A stretch of DNA of 64,000 bases from a bacterium 1xD8-48 (GCA_009917455.1 QZDS01000004.1:186001-250000); one strand, 5' to 3'; positions 27,610 through 37,431 are shown, numbered from the stretch's first letter. Notes: generated from the sequence alone by a model not told the origin. Numbers and translations: made by a program.

Positions 27610-28553
27610 AAAAGATAAGTGTTTTGATTCCTTGTTATAACGAAATTGAAAATGTAGAACCAATAAGTCGTGCGGTAGTTAATATATTGGAAGAAAAGTT
27701 AAGTCAATATGATTATGAGATTCTATTTATTGATAATTGTTCTACAGATGGTACTAGAGAAAAGCTTGAACAAATATGCGCAGAGAACAAAAAAATAAAG
27801 GCTATCTTTAATGTGACGAATTTCGGGCAATTCAATTCCCCGTTCTATGGATTATGCCAGACAACTGGAGACTGCACAATTGGTATGTGCTGTGATTTTC
27901 AAGACCCGGTTGAATTAATTCCCCGCTTTGTTGAAGAATGGGAAAGGGGACATAAAATAGTCAGTGGAATAAAAACCTCCAGCAAAGAACCCGGAGTGAT
28001 TTATTTTTTTAGGACAATATATTATAAAATGATTAAAAATATGTCAAGTGTTAAAATGATAGAGCATTTTACAGGTTTTGGTTTGTACGATAAAACGTTC
28101 ATAGCGCTGCTTAAGGAGTTGGATGACCCGATTCCGTTTTTGAGAGGGATAGTGGCTGAGTATGGGAGTGGCTTTAACATGGTTGAAATAGAATATGAGC
28201 AGGAAAAACGAAGAGCGGGTAAAACACATAATAATTTTTACAGCTTATATGATGCCGCAATGCTGAGCTTTACATCATATACAAAAGTAGGTTTACGCTT
28301 AGCTACATTTCTTGGATTTGCATGTTCGGCGGTCAGTATTGTAGTTGCGATTGTGTATACAATTATGAAGTTGTTAAATTGGGGGGGATTTACAGTGGGG
28401 ATGGCACCGCTTACAATTGGTGTGTTTATAATTGGAGGGGTTCAACTGTTTTTCATAGGTTTAATAGGGGAATATATTCTCAATATTAATACAAGAGTTA
28501 TTCACAGACCGATTGTGGTGGAAGAGAAGAGGATTAATTTTGAAGAAAATTAA
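27606..28553 (+). CDS. GT2 glycosyltransferase, GtrB/DPM-like, with internal G7 tract
   Basis: The 315-residue protein has ISVLIPCYNEIENVEPI, FIDNCSTDGT and MCCDFQDPVELI (Asp97 and Asp100 region). Two C-terminal membrane helices surround WGGFTVGMAPLTIGVFIIGG. This is the GtrB pattern: a cytoplasmic enzyme that loads a sugar onto undecaprenyl-phosphate. Its partner may be the membrane protein that follows. The loop between the helices is encoded through seven Gs (28381-28387), in frame here; a slip would remove the last helix. ATG 27606 overlaps the aminotransferase stop. Confidence 0.8.
   Translation: MKKISVLIPCYNEIENVEPISRAVVNILEEKLSQYDYEILFIDNCSTDGTREKLEQICAENKKIKAIFNVTNFGQFNSPFYGLCQTTGDCTIGMCCDFQDPVELIPRFVEEWERGHKIVSGIKTSSKEPGVIYFFRTIYYKMIKNMSSVKMIEHFTGFGLYDKTFIALLKELDDPIPFLRGIVAEYGSGFNMVEIEYEQEKRRAGKTHNNFYSLYDAAMLSFTSYTKVGLRLATFLGFACSAVSIVVAIVYTIMKLLNWGGFTVGMAPLTIGVFIIGGVQLFFIGLIGEYILNINTRVIHRPIVVEEKRINFEEN
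28381..28387 (+). repeat. G7 homopolymer inside the GtrB-like gene
   Basis: Seven consecutive Gs code for Trp-Gly-Gly (TGG GGG GGA) between the two C-terminal helices of the GT2 protein. The frame is intact. It is the shortest class of tract I count here, and its link to the switching set comes from position and company, not length. Confidence 0.5.
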
Positions 28554-28631
28554 CATTACAAAGAAAACATGTCAGAAATCTATGAAAAACAGACATGGTA
28601 TTATCGCTTTATAAAAGGAGATTATATTCAA

Positions 28632-29882
28632 ATGAAAAAGAACACAGCAATAAAAATAATAATGGCACTATTAATGGGCGGAATGTTTTTCTGCTATTAT
28701 ATAACAAACGTTGAGGTGATATCTGCCCCAACTTCAAGCTATGACCAGGTATTAGATTTGCTTATGAAGCAATTAAGGGGGAAAATTCCGGCTCAGATAT
28801 ATTACGGAAATCATCACGGGGCTGTATATCCTATTTTTTTGGCGTATTGTGCAAAACTTTTGGGAATAACCAGTCCCGAACTTGTTCGCTATTATATGCA
28901 AGGAATTACGCTGATGGTTATGGTGATGAGCGTTTTTTTGTGTATTGAACATTTAACAGAAAAAATACGGTTAGGCGTTATCGCGTCTGTATGTGTTGTT
29001 TGTTTAGGCTATCAATATATCGTAATTAATCAGACATATTCATACTGGGGGGCGCCAGTTACAATTTTAATTTCATTACCAATATTATGCGGTTTATTTA
29101 AAAATATAAAAAAGAAAAATAGCAAGCTTGATTTTATTGGGTTATCAATAGTAGTGGTTATAATGATTATTGGGAATATTGTGAGGCAACATGCAGCGCT
29201 TCCTATATTGGGCATACTTATTTTATATTTATGCGTTAAAAGCTTTATCAGTCGTAAAAAGGAGGTGTTTATATTATGCATGACGGGAATTGTGGCAATA
29301 GTATTGTTGTTTTTATATTCAGAACCGGCGATTCACAAGATGTATGATATTTGCTCAGGTGAACTGGATATGGATAATGAAGAAAGTCCCTGGCATGCAA
29401 TATGGTGTGGGTTGGGTTATTATGAAAATGAGTATGGATTTGAATGGAATGATTCTGCGGCACATCAATATGTAACAGATATAGATTCTGGTGCAGCATA
29501 TTGTTCGAAGGAATACTATGAAATTCTAAAAGAAAGGGTATTGAAAGTTGCCCATGAGGATATTGGATTCGTCATTAAAACAAGTTGGAAGAAATTTGTT
29601 GATTCATTAATGTTGGGGTGGAAATGTTTTGGTAGAACGCTGATATTCAGTGTTCTATTATTTGTATGTGTGGGGGGGGGTATTTTCATGCGGAAAAAGA
29701 AAGAATCTACCCTATTTTATCCCAAGCATATTACTGGGAGGAATAATAATAATTACGGGAGTAGCACAGGGGGTTGTTGGAATTCCAGCAGAAGCATATA
29801 TATATGGGAGCTATGCAGGGTATATTTATATAATTACAATCAACATAGTTGCGACCTTGGATGTGCTGGGATATGGACTTAA
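28632..29882 (+). CDS. GT-C-like membrane protein, N-terminal part of a gene broken at a G9 tract
   Basis: ATG 28632 has AAAGGAG at 28614-28620 and is preferred over ATG 28569. About eight hydrophobic segments come first, then a loop with PWHAIWCGLGYYENEYG and EYYEILKER. That loop is shared with the gene at 48807-50069, so the two are paralogs. At the nine-G run (29672-29680) this frame reads on into 67 residues that look like nonsense and stops at 29882. If one G is removed, it continues into the downstream frame (29650-31800) with natural-looking helices such as YFIPSILLGGIIIITG. In this sequence the protein is therefore truncated after about residue 348. Function is probably lipid-sugar-dependent glycosyl transfer. 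Confidence 0.7.
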   Translation: MKKNTAIKIIMALLMGGMFFCYYITNVEVISAPTSSYDQVLDLLMKQLRGKIPAQIYYGNHHGAVYPIFLAYCAKLLGITSPELVRYYMQGITLMVMVMSVFLCIEHLTEKIRLGVIASVCVVCLGYQYIVINQTYSYWGAPVTILISLPILCGLFKNIKKKNSKLDFIGLSIVVVIMIIGNIVRQHAALPILGILILYLCVKSFISRKKEVFILCMTGIVAIVLLFLYSEPAIHKMYDICSGELDMDNEESPWHAIWCGLGYYENEYGFEWNDSAAHQYVTDIDSGAAYCSKEYYEILKERVLKVAHEDIGFVIKTSWKKFVDSLMLGWKCFGRTLIFSVLLFVCVGGGIFMRKKKESTLFYPKHITGRNNNNYGSSTGGCWNSSRSIYIWELCRVYLYNYNQHSCDLGCAGIWT

Positions 29883-31800
29883 GCGGGAAAAGAAAGAAAA
29901 CGTTGAAAGTATTTCGAGAAATCAGAAAAACGAAATAAAGAATGCTGGTGCAAAGGGAGATAAGATATTATATATAATTTGCCCATGCTATAATGAAAGT
30001 GAAAATTTGGAAAGTGGGTATACATTTAATAAGCTGGAGCTTCTAATGAAAGAGCTGATTTCCAGTAGTTTATGTTCTCCACAAAGCCGTATATTGATGG
30101 TAAATGATGGGTCTTCAGATAATACACAAGAGCTTTTGGAAAAAAAGCATACAGAGAATCCATTATTTTCTTATATCAATTTATCAAGAAATTTCGGACA
30201 TCAATATGCATTGTTATGTGGCTTGTTGAATGTAAGGCAGTATGCAGATGTGACAATTACAGTAGATGCGGATTTGCAACAAGATATAAATGCAGTTAAA
30301 GAATTCCTGCAGAAATATTATGAGGGTTATGAAATTGTTTATGGCGTACGTAAATCGAGAGAAAGTGACGGGGCGTTTAAAAAGTGGTCAGCGAATTTGT
30401 TTTATGATATGATGGAGAAAATGTGCGGGGGGAGTATCATAAAAAACCATGCAGATTATAGATTAATGTCTAAAAAAGCGTTAAATACTTTGGCAGAATT
30501 TGAGGAAACAAATTTATTTTTAAGAGGAATAATTCCGCTAATTGGTTTTAAGTCATGTAAAGTGTACTTTGAAGTAAGCCCCAGAAGGTATGGGGAGTCA
30601 AAGTATACTCTGAAAAAAATGGTGAAGCTTGCGGCAGATGGAATAACATCATTGAGCATAAAACCGATTCGAATGGTTTTTCTGGGTGGGACATTGATTT
30701 TTTCTCTTAGTTGCCTGATTGCTATAGGATATTTCATAATGTTTTTGCTAGGGAAGAACATAAGTGGCTATACTTCGATAATCATGTCTCTTTGGTTGTT
30801 GGGTGGAATGCTTATGATGTCAATTGGCTGTGTCGGTGAATATATAGGAAAAATGTATCTTGAAACAAAAAAGAGACCGCGTTATATTGTTGATTCAATG
30901 AAAAATGATGTACATTTTATTTATGAGCAGGATGCATTTTGTGTAAATATGGAAGAGAAGAAATGTATAGTATGTGGAGGTCGGCTGGTTTCTGGTTCCC
31001 TTCAGGGTTTATTGGTTTGTGAAAGATGTGGATTTATTACAACTGATTTAGAAATATCTGAAGAAGAAATTAAAAGGTTATATTCTGCAAATTATTATAA
31101 TGGCGAGGAGTATGCCAATTATATATTGGATAAATTTATTATCCAGAAAAATTTTAAAAAGAGATTGAAGCATATTGAAAAATATTTAAATAATACCAGG
31201 GAAGCAAAGCTGTTTGAGATAGGGTGTGCTTATGGATTTTTTTTGCAGGTGGCAGGACAGAAGTTTGATAAGGTGGCTGGAATTGATATTTCAAGTGAGG
31301 CCATTACGTATGCAAGGAATACGTTAAAAATGGAAGCGTATGCCGGTGATTTTTTAGCATTTGAAAATAATGAAATATACGATGTTGTGTGTATGTGGGA
31401 TACAATAGAGCATTTGCAAAGTCCGGAGTTATATATCGAAAAAATATACAGAATTTTGGGAAATAATGGATTGATATGTATAACTACAGGTGATATAGGA
31501 AGCTTAAATGCCAGAATTCGTGGGCAAAAATGGCGGCAAATTCATCCGCCAACACATTTGCATTATTTTTCCAGAAAAACTTTAAAGGAGCTTTTGGAGA
31601 GAAAGGGATTTAAGGTATTAAATGTATCATACCCGGCAAATATATTAAGTTTAAATACAGTATTATATACAATATTATGCTTAAAATTAAAGTATAAAAA
31701 GCTGTATGTTTTTTTGGACAAACTTAAAGTCACAAGAGTAAATATCAAAATTAATTTGCATGATTTTATGTTTGTTATTGCTCAAAAGGTTGAGAAGTAA
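29650..31800 (+). CDS. Membrane tail + GtrB-like GT2 + zinc-ribbon SAM methyltransferase, 3' part of the broken fusion
   Basis: This frame holds, in order, the last helices of the upstream membrane protein (to about residue 85), a GT2 domain and a methyltransferase. The GT2 domain (IICPCYNESENLESG, MVNDGSSDNT, TVDADLQQD) is followed by two helices. The C-terminal third opens with a four-Cys zinc ribbon (CIVCGG and CERCGF), then has the SAM-binding FEIGCAYGFFLQ and VVCMWDTIEHL. GTG 29650 is only the first available start. No start codon precedes the GT2 domain closely, so it is probably made only when the G9 tract upstream slips to G8, giving one protein of about 1,055 residues. The product would load, transfer and methylate a sugar. 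Confidence 0.7.
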   Translation: MFYYLYVWGGVFSCGKRKNLPYFIPSILLGGIIIITGVAQGVVGIPAEAYIYGSYAGYIYIITINIVATLDVLGYGLKREKKENVESISRNQKNEIKNAGAKGDKILYIICPCYNESENLESGYTFNKLELLMKELISSSLCSPQSRILMVNDGSSDNTQELLEKKHTENPLFSYINLSRNFGHQYALLCGLLNVRQYADVTITVDADLQQDINAVKEFLQKYYEGYEIVYGVRKSRESDGAFKKWSANLFYDMMEKMCGGSIIKNHADYRLMSKKALNTLAEFEETNLFLRGIIPLIGFKSCKVYFEVSPRRYGESKYTLKKMVKLAADGITSLSIKPIRMVFLGGTLIFSLSCLIAIGYFIMFLLGKNISGYTSIIMSLWLLGGMLMMSIGCVGEYIGKMYLETKKRPRYIVDSMKNDVHFIYEQDAFCVNMEEKKCIVCGGRLVSGSLQGLLVCERCGFITTDLEISEEEIKRLYSANYYNGEEYANYILDKFIIQKNFKKRLKHIEKYLNNTREAKLFEIGCAYGFFLQVAGQKFDKVAGIDISSEAITYARNTLKMEAYAGDFLAFENNEIYDVVCMWDTIEHLQSPELYIEKIYRILGNNGLICITTGDIGSLNARIRGQKWRQIHPPTHLHYFSRKTLKELLERKGFKVLNVSYPANILSLNTVLYTILCLKLKYKKLYVFLDKLKVTRVNIKINLHDFMFVIAQKVEK
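29672..29680 (+). repeat. G9 homopolymer at the frame break (OFF state)
   Basis: The run follows TGTGT and precedes TATTTT. With nine Gs the upstream frame reads VGGGIFMRKKK and soon ends. With eight it reads VGGVFSCGKRKNLPYFIP and stays open to 31800. The tract is therefore a likely slipped-strand switch, currently out of phase. Confidence 0.75.
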
Positions 31801-31853
31801 ATATAGCATAAGAGAACAATTAAAATGGGGAAGAATCTAAAAGTGAGGGCTTA

Positions 31854-32876
31854 ATGAGGGAAAGATTAGATATTTTATATCAGTTTGACGAGAAATATGC
31901 ACCATATGCCGGGGTATCAATGACTTCACTTTTGGAAAATAATAAGTCGGCGAAGAGAATTTACATTTATATTTTGGGCGATAAGCTGTCAGGCAAAACA
32001 GTTGAAAGATTTAAAAGTTTTTCAGAGAAATATACAAATGTACAAATCAAATTTCCGGATATACAAAAGATGATTTCAAATATGAAGGATTTGGGTTTGC
32101 CAACATACCGAGGGTCGTATGCGGCAAATTTGAGAATGTTTTTAGATGAATTTGTGGATGCAGATGCCGACAGAGTGCTTTATCTTGATGCCGACACAAT
32201 TATAAATAGAAATATTGAAAGTATATTTAGTTATGGACTTTCCGGAAAAACACTGGGGATGGTGCTGGAATCATTGACCAATGCAAAGTATAAAGAGGCG
32301 ATAGGGATTGGTCAAGAAGCTGAATATTTTAATTCAGGTGTGATTCTTTATGATATGGAAAAATGGAGAAAGAGACATTATAAAAATCGTATTATAGAAC
32401 ATATAAGAAATGTGCGTAGCAATTATCCATGTCCTGACCAGGATTTGATAAATATTATATGTAAAGAGGATATTTGCCGTATGCCGATAAAATATAATTT
32501 CCAACCATTTCACCGTGTATATAAACCCGAACTGTATTTTAGAGTTTATAAGTCAAGACCATATTATGCGGAAAATGAGATAAAGGAAGGGAATAAACAT
32601 ACCGTTATTTATCATTGTTATCGGTATATAGGAGAATTTCCCTGGCATAGAGATGCATTGCATCCTTTTACCGATGAATTTGATAAATATTTAGTTATTT
32701 CACCTTGGGCGGATTATGTAAAAGGCTTTTCTGGCTGTGGGGTAATCGTTACCATTGAGAAAATCTTATATGGTATTTTACCTGAATATATATTTTTATT
32801 GATATTTAAGGCTATACATGATATGGTTTTAAGGAATGCAGAGAAGGCATCAAGACAAAAAAGATTGGAAAAATAA
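31854..32876 (+). CDS. GT8-family glycosyltransferase
   Basis: The 340-residue enzyme starts LDILYQFDEKYAPYAGVSM and has the metal site RVLYLDADTII (Asp112-Ala-Asp114) and the EYFNSGVILYDMEKW block, all classic GT8. The C-terminus contains VIYHCYRYIGEFPW in the position of the donor-binding His loop and one hydrophobic segment near residues 295-325, which may attach it to the membrane. GTGAGGG upstream supports ATG 31854. It is the third GT8 enzyme in the window and probably adds glucose or galactose. The heparinase-fold gene follows after four bases. Confidence 0.85.
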   Translation: MRERLDILYQFDEKYAPYAGVSMTSLLENNKSAKRIYIYILGDKLSGKTVERFKSFSEKYTNVQIKFPDIQKMISNMKDLGLPTYRGSYAANLRMFLDEFVDADADRVLYLDADTIINRNIESIFSYGLSGKTLGMVLESLTNAKYKEAIGIGQEAEYFNSGVILYDMEKWRKRHYKNRIIEHIRNVRSNYPCPDQDLINIICKEDICRMPIKYNFQPFHRVYKPELYFRVYKSRPYYAENEIKEGNKHTVIYHCYRYIGEFPWHRDALHPFTDEFDKYLVISPWADYVKGFSGCGVIVTIEKILYGILPEYIFLLIFKAIHDMVLRNAEKASRQKRLEK

Positions 32877-32880
32877 TGTA

Positions 32881-35049
32881 ATGAATATTTTGTCATATTA
32901 CATAAAAAAAATAAGAAATATGTCTTTTCAAGAGTTCTTCTACAGTATACATTATGTCTATGTATTGCCTTTGAAAAGCGAAATGCTTAAGAAGTTTTAT
33001 AAGAACAAAACAACATTTTCTAAAAAGATTTCTAAATATAATCCTACATCCGTATTTTTGCCAGACTCGCCGTTTGAAGGGATAAAAACAGTAGATATAT
33101 CAGCATTATTATCAGTTTGCGAAAACTATTGTAAACATTACTTTGACCTTCTTGGAAGCGGATGGGTATATAATGGTTTTAAAAACGATGCATTGGGACT
33201 ATTTGACCATCGTTATCAGGGATTGGAATTGGACAGGGGTGACGATGGCTTGTGGTTGGAAAAAGTTTTAACGAGAGCAGATGCAAAAGTTGCAAGAGAA
33301 ATATACAAGCATATTTCTCCAGAGTATCAGCCAATTGACTGGCAAAAAGATTTTAAAACTGGATATCGTTGGTCAGCTAAGGAGTGGTACCGGCCAATTC
33401 AATATATTAATGCTGATATTACTCCAGGTGTAGATATTAAGGTTCCATGGGAGTTATCAAGGCTACAACACCTTACACGCATGGCTGTATTGTATGGGAA
33501 TGCAGTGGTAACAAATCATAAGAGGCAGGAGCTTGCAAAAGAATATCAGAACCAGTGTCTTGACTTTATTGCACAGAATCCACCTATGCGAGGTGTAAAC
33601 TGGTATTGTACAATGGATGTTGGTATACGATTAGCTAATCTTTCTTTATCCTATATGATTTTTAAGAGTGAAGGCTGTGAATTCAGCGGCTTTTTTGAGA
33701 AAGTATTTTTGACATCCGTTGAACAGCATTGCAAGTTTATCAGAAAAAATTTAGAATGGAGTCCAACATGCAGGTCGAACCACTATTTATCTGATGTTTG
33801 CGGACTGCTTTTTGGAGCTTCAATATTGCCGGAGGGTGTAAAAAGAAAGAAGTGGATTACTTTTGCAATAGGGCAGATTCGGAAAGAATTGTTATTGCAA
33901 TTTCATGAAGATGGTTCTAATTTTGAGGCATCTGTGGCCTATCATAGATTATCATCAGAGTTAATAATTTATTCGATAGCTTTAATTTTGGGATTGATGG
34001 ATAAAGTGGAAATCAATCCGATTACAGCAAGAGAAAAGGATTTATTGGAAAAGATTGGATTATTTATAAAGGATATGGTATTACCTGACGGGACAATATA
34101 TCAATGTGGTGATAATGATTCAGGCAGATTTGTAAACCTTACACCGATAGGAAATATTACATGTATTGAAAAAATAAGAGAAAAGTATGTTACATTAACA
34201 GCTTATAATGGACCAATCAAAGAAAACCAACCGATATGGAAGTACTTTGATGAAAATGTGAATCGGCCAGATGGGATGTTGGCAGCATGGGCAGAGCTTC
34301 TCGGCATAAGGAACTCCTGGGAGAAAAACTGCAAGGCGGAAGTTTTATTAGTACGGGCGTTGATGAACGGAAACAGCTTGAAGGAACAGAAGGACGATGT
34401 AAAGACATATAGCAATAAAGACGAACAGTATGGTGAGGATGTTGGGAAGAATATAAATGAAGCGAGGCTGGATAAATATGTATCAGCATTAACCATACAA
34501 TTTTCAAGACCTTTGTCTTATATGCCGTCGTATCAGGAATACACTGATTTTGGTGTATCGATTCTTAGGTCAGATGAAGTGTTTTTAGGTGTTTGCTGGA
34601 CTGATAATGGGCAGAACGGAAATGCCGGGCATACACATAATGACAAACTTTCCTTTGAATTATGGGTTCATGGGCAGCCGCTATTTAGAGACCCGGGAAC
34701 CTTTGTATATACACCTTTTCCGGATATGCGTAATGCTTTTCGGAGTGTAAAAGGGCATAATTGCTTGCAGGCAGAACGGGAACAGAATATTTATAATTCA
34801 CTTTTTTCAATGAAAAATGATTCAAGATGTAGGATAATCAAAAAAGTATTTAATCAGGACAATGTATGCTTAATATATGAAGTGGAGTTTGGAAATGTAT
34901 TACAGCAACGGAAATTTAGCATAGATAGAAATAAGTTACGGATAGAAGATAAAAGTTCAGTGCCATTTACGGTGGATTTAACACAATATTTAATGACAGA
35001 GGGATATGGAAAACTTACAAAATATAATATGACTAAGGCAAAAGGATGA
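32881..35049 (+). CDS. Heparinase II/III-fold protein
   Basis: The start is taken at ATG 32881, four bases after the previous stop, giving 722 residues. The N-terminal half is an alpha-toroid domain with CRSNHYLSDVCGLLF and DGSNFEASVAYHRLSSEL, the Asn/Tyr/His positions of heparinase-type catalysis. The C-terminal beta-sandwich has GHTHNDKLSFELWVHG, FRDPGTFVY and FRSVKGHNC. No signal peptide is visible, so it should act in the cytoplasm. Lyases of this fold cleave uronic-acid polymers, but the fold is also used by a uronyl C5-epimerase. Next to wecB/wecC, a role in making or editing a uronic-acid glycan is likely; whether it cleaves or epimerises is open. Confidence 0.75.
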   Translation: MNILSYYIKKIRNMSFQEFFYSIHYVYVLPLKSEMLKKFYKNKTTFSKKISKYNPTSVFLPDSPFEGIKTVDISALLSVCENYCKHYFDLLGSGWVYNGFKNDALGLFDHRYQGLELDRGDDGLWLEKVLTRADAKVAREIYKHISPEYQPIDWQKDFKTGYRWSAKEWYRPIQYINADITPGVDIKVPWELSRLQHLTRMAVLYGNAVVTNHKRQELAKEYQNQCLDFIAQNPPMRGVNWYCTMDVGIRLANLSLSYMIFKSEGCEFSGFFEKVFLTSVEQHCKFIRKNLEWSPTCRSNHYLSDVCGLLFGASILPEGVKRKKWITFAIGQIRKELLLQFHEDGSNFEASVAYHRLSSELIIYSIALILGLMDKVEINPITAREKDLLEKIGLFIKDMVLPDGTIYQCGDNDSGRFVNLTPIGNITCIEKIREKYVTLTAYNGPIKENQPIWKYFDENVNRPDGMLAAWAELLGIRNSWEKNCKAEVLLVRALMNGNSLKEQKDDVKTYSNKDEQYGEDVGKNINEARLDKYVSALTIQFSRPLSYMPSYQEYTDFGVSILRSDEVFLGVCWTDNGQNGNAGHTHNDKLSFELWVHGQPLFRDPGTFVYTPFPDMRNAFRSVKGHNCLQAEREQNIYNSLFSMKNDSRCRIIKKVFNQDNVCLIYEVEFGNVLQQRKFSIDRNKLRIEDKSSVPFTVDLTQYLMTEGYGKLTKYNMTKAKG

Positions 35050-35052
35050 ATT

Positions 35053-36186
35053 ATGAAGGTGATGGTAGTCTTTGGAACACGCCCGGAAGCGATTAAAATG
35101 TGTCCGGTTATTAAGGAATTAGAATTACATAAAGAAATAAAAACGCTTGTATGTATTACAGGGCAACATCGAGAAATGCTTCAACAGGTATTAGATGTAT
35201 TTGGGGTGGAACCAGATTATAATTTAGATATAATGGAGCAAAGACAGACATTATTTGACGTAACAACAAGTATTATCACAAAAATCAAAGCGGTTTTAGA
35301 ACAGGAAAAACCGGATATAGTACTGGTACACGGGGATACTACAACAACATTTGCAACTGCACTTAGTTGTTTTTATTTACAGATTCCTGTTGGTCATGTG
35401 GAAGCTGGACTTAGAACAGGAAATCTGTATTCCCCATATCCAGAGGAATTTAACCGCAAGTGTGTTTCTATAATTGCAGCGTTGAACTTTGCACCAACAG
35501 AACTTTCCCGGCAGAACCTTATCAGGGAAGGGTATGCGGAGAACAGTATTTATATTACGGGAAATACGGCAATTGACGCATTGGCAACTACAGTTGATCA
35601 TCTTTATAGAAATAGGATTTTAGATTGGGCAAAAGGGAGCAGGCTGATTCTGGTTACAGCGCATCGCAGAGAAAATCTGGGAGCGCCACTAAAATCCATG
35701 TTAAGAGCAATCAGTCGTATTATAGAAGAATTCCCGGATACAAAGGCTGTTTATCCTGTTCATTTGAATCCTGCGGTCAGAGAAGTGGCGAATGAGGTTT
35801 TGGGACGAAATGAAAGGGTTCAATTAATAGAGCCATTGAACGTGTTAGATTTTCATAATTTTATGGCACAGTCATATCTTATACTCACAGATAGTGGTGG
35901 TATACAAGAGGAGGCGCCTTCTCTTGGTAAGCCGGTTCTTGTTATGAGAGATGTGACAGAACGTCCGGAGGGAGTAGCGGCGGGAACCTTGAAAATTGTA
36001 GGAACAACAGAAGAAAATATTTATCAGGAAACAAAACGGCTTCTTGAAGACCCAATCGAACATAAACGGATGAGTGAAGCGAAAAATCCATATGGAGATG
36101 GACATGCCAGCCAGAGGATTGTGGATGTGGTTTGCGGATATTTAAAAGAGAAGGACAATGTAATGGATGGAGGTAAGTTAGAATGA
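35053..36186 (+). CDS. wecB: UDP-N-acetylglucosamine 2-epimerase (non-hydrolysing)
   Basis: The 377-residue protein shows the full family pattern: VFGTRPEAIKMCPVI at the start, ITGQHREML, VLVHGDTTTTFA, GHVEAGLRTGN, ITAHRRENLG-like VTAHRRENLG, and TDSGGIQEEAPSLGKPVLVMR with the UDP-binding Ser-Gly-Gly and Glu. It converts UDP-GlcNAc to UDP-ManNAc in the cytoplasm. The neighbouring dehydrogenase, overlapping by ATGA, then makes UDP-ManNAcA. Length equals the family norm and all catalytic segments look intact. Confidence 0.95.
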   Translation: MKVMVVFGTRPEAIKMCPVIKELELHKEIKTLVCITGQHREMLQQVLDVFGVEPDYNLDIMEQRQTLFDVTTSIITKIKAVLEQEKPDIVLVHGDTTTTFATALSCFYLQIPVGHVEAGLRTGNLYSPYPEEFNRKCVSIIAALNFAPTELSRQNLIREGYAENSIYITGNTAIDALATTVDHLYRNRILDWAKGSRLILVTAHRRENLGAPLKSMLRAISRIIEEFPDTKAVYPVHLNPAVREVANEVLGRNERVQLIEPLNVLDFHNFMAQSYLILTDSGGIQEEAPSLGKPVLVMRDVTERPEGVAAGTLKIVGTTEENIYQETKRLLEDPIEHKRMSEAKNPYGDGHASQRIVDVVCGYLKEKDNVMDGGKLE

Positions 36187-37415
36187 AAATTAATGTAATA
36201 GGGCTTGGATATATTGGTTTACCAACGGCTTTGAGCCTTGCGGCCGGAGGGCTAAAAGTGACAGGGACAGATAAAAAGCAGTCTATAGTAGACAGCCTTC
36301 AAGCAGGTGATTTAACATTTAAAGAAAAAGGTTTACAGTCACTTTTTGAAGAAGTTAAAAATTCTGGGAATTTAACAGTTACAACTGAATGTGTAGAAGC
36401 TGATGTGTACATTATTTCTGTACCAACACCGTATATTAAAATCAATAAGCGAATAGATACCACATATGTAGAAGGCGCAGTAAAGGACGTATTAAAAGTG
36501 TGCCCGGACGGGGGTATTATAGCAGTGGAATCTACAATTTCGCCTGGCACTATGGAGAAATATATTCGACCTCTGATTGTTCAAAGTGGTAAGGTGCCAG
36601 GGAAAGATGTTCATATAGCGCATGTGCCGGAAAGAATTATCCCGGGCAATATGATATATGAACTTACTCATAATAGCCGTACGATAGGTGTGGATGAGAG
36701 TTCGATAGGAGAAGTACTTAGGTCTGTTTATTCAGTTTTTTGTCAGGGCGATATGGTAATTACAGATATTAAGACCGCAGAGATGACCAAGGTTATTGAA
36801 AATACATTTCGAGATATTAATATTGCCTTTGCCAATGAACTTGCAAAGATTTGCCGACGAGATGATATGGATGTGTATGAAGTGATTCGTGTAGCTAATA
36901 TGCATCCTCGTGTAAATATATTGCAACCAGGGCCAGGTGTAGGCGGGCATTGCATTTCGGTAGACCCCTGGTTTCTGGTTGGAGATTATCCGGATATAGT
37001 GAATATTATTCGTCATGCCAGAATGATTAATGATGAGCAGCCAGAATATGTGCTTTCACGTATGAGTGAAATTATGGAAGAAAATAATATTACATCTTTA
37101 AGCGAGGTAGGGTTATATGGTCTTACTTATAAGGAAAATGTAGATGATACAAGGGAAAGTCCAACATTACAGCTTCTTGAAGTGATGAAGTCACATGCAG
37201 CATATGGCGTAAAAGTTTATGACCCTTTTGTATCTGATGATATGGTTCCGAACCAATATAAAGATTTTGAACAGTTTATTCAGGATGTAAAGTTGGTAGT
37301 AATTTTGGTAGCACATGACCATATAAAAGATAAAATAGATAAACTTAAAGGTAAAGTGATTTTTGATACAAGAAATTGTATAAAAAATGAAGAAATACAT
37401 TCTTATTTGCTTTAA
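36183..37415 (+). CDS. wecC: UDP-N-acetyl-D-mannosamine dehydrogenase
   Basis: This is a 410-residue UDP-sugar dehydrogenase. The N-terminal NAD-binding site is MKINVIGLGYIGLPTA, the middle has VPTPY and ESTISPGT, and the catalytic Cys257 lies in GPGVGGHCISVDPWF, the WecC variant of the motif. YKENVDDTRESP is the conserved C-terminal segment. It oxidises UDP-ManNAc twice at C6 to UDP-ManNAcA. The overlap with wecB supports one functional pair. Close relatives such as UDP-GlcNAc dehydrogenases (WbpA) remain possible, but the PWF motif and the wecB partner favour WecC. Confidence 0.92.
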   Translation: MKINVIGLGYIGLPTALSLAAGGLKVTGTDKKQSIVDSLQAGDLTFKEKGLQSLFEEVKNSGNLTVTTECVEADVYIISVPTPYIKINKRIDTTYVEGAVKDVLKVCPDGGIIAVESTISPGTMEKYIRPLIVQSGKVPGKDVHIAHVPERIIPGNMIYELTHNSRTIGVDESSIGEVLRSVYSVFCQGDMVITDIKTAEMTKVIENTFRDINIAFANELAKICRRDDMDVYEVIRVANMHPRVNILQPGPGVGGHCISVDPWFLVGDYPDIVNIIRHARMINDEQPEYVLSRMSEIMEENNITSLSEVGLYGLTYKENVDDTRESPTLQLLEVMKSHAAYGVKVYDPFVSDDMVPNQYKDFEQFIQDVKLVVILVAHDHIKDKIDKLKGKVIFDTRNCIKNEEIHSYLL

Positions 37416-37431
37416 CAGTTGGAGGGAATAA

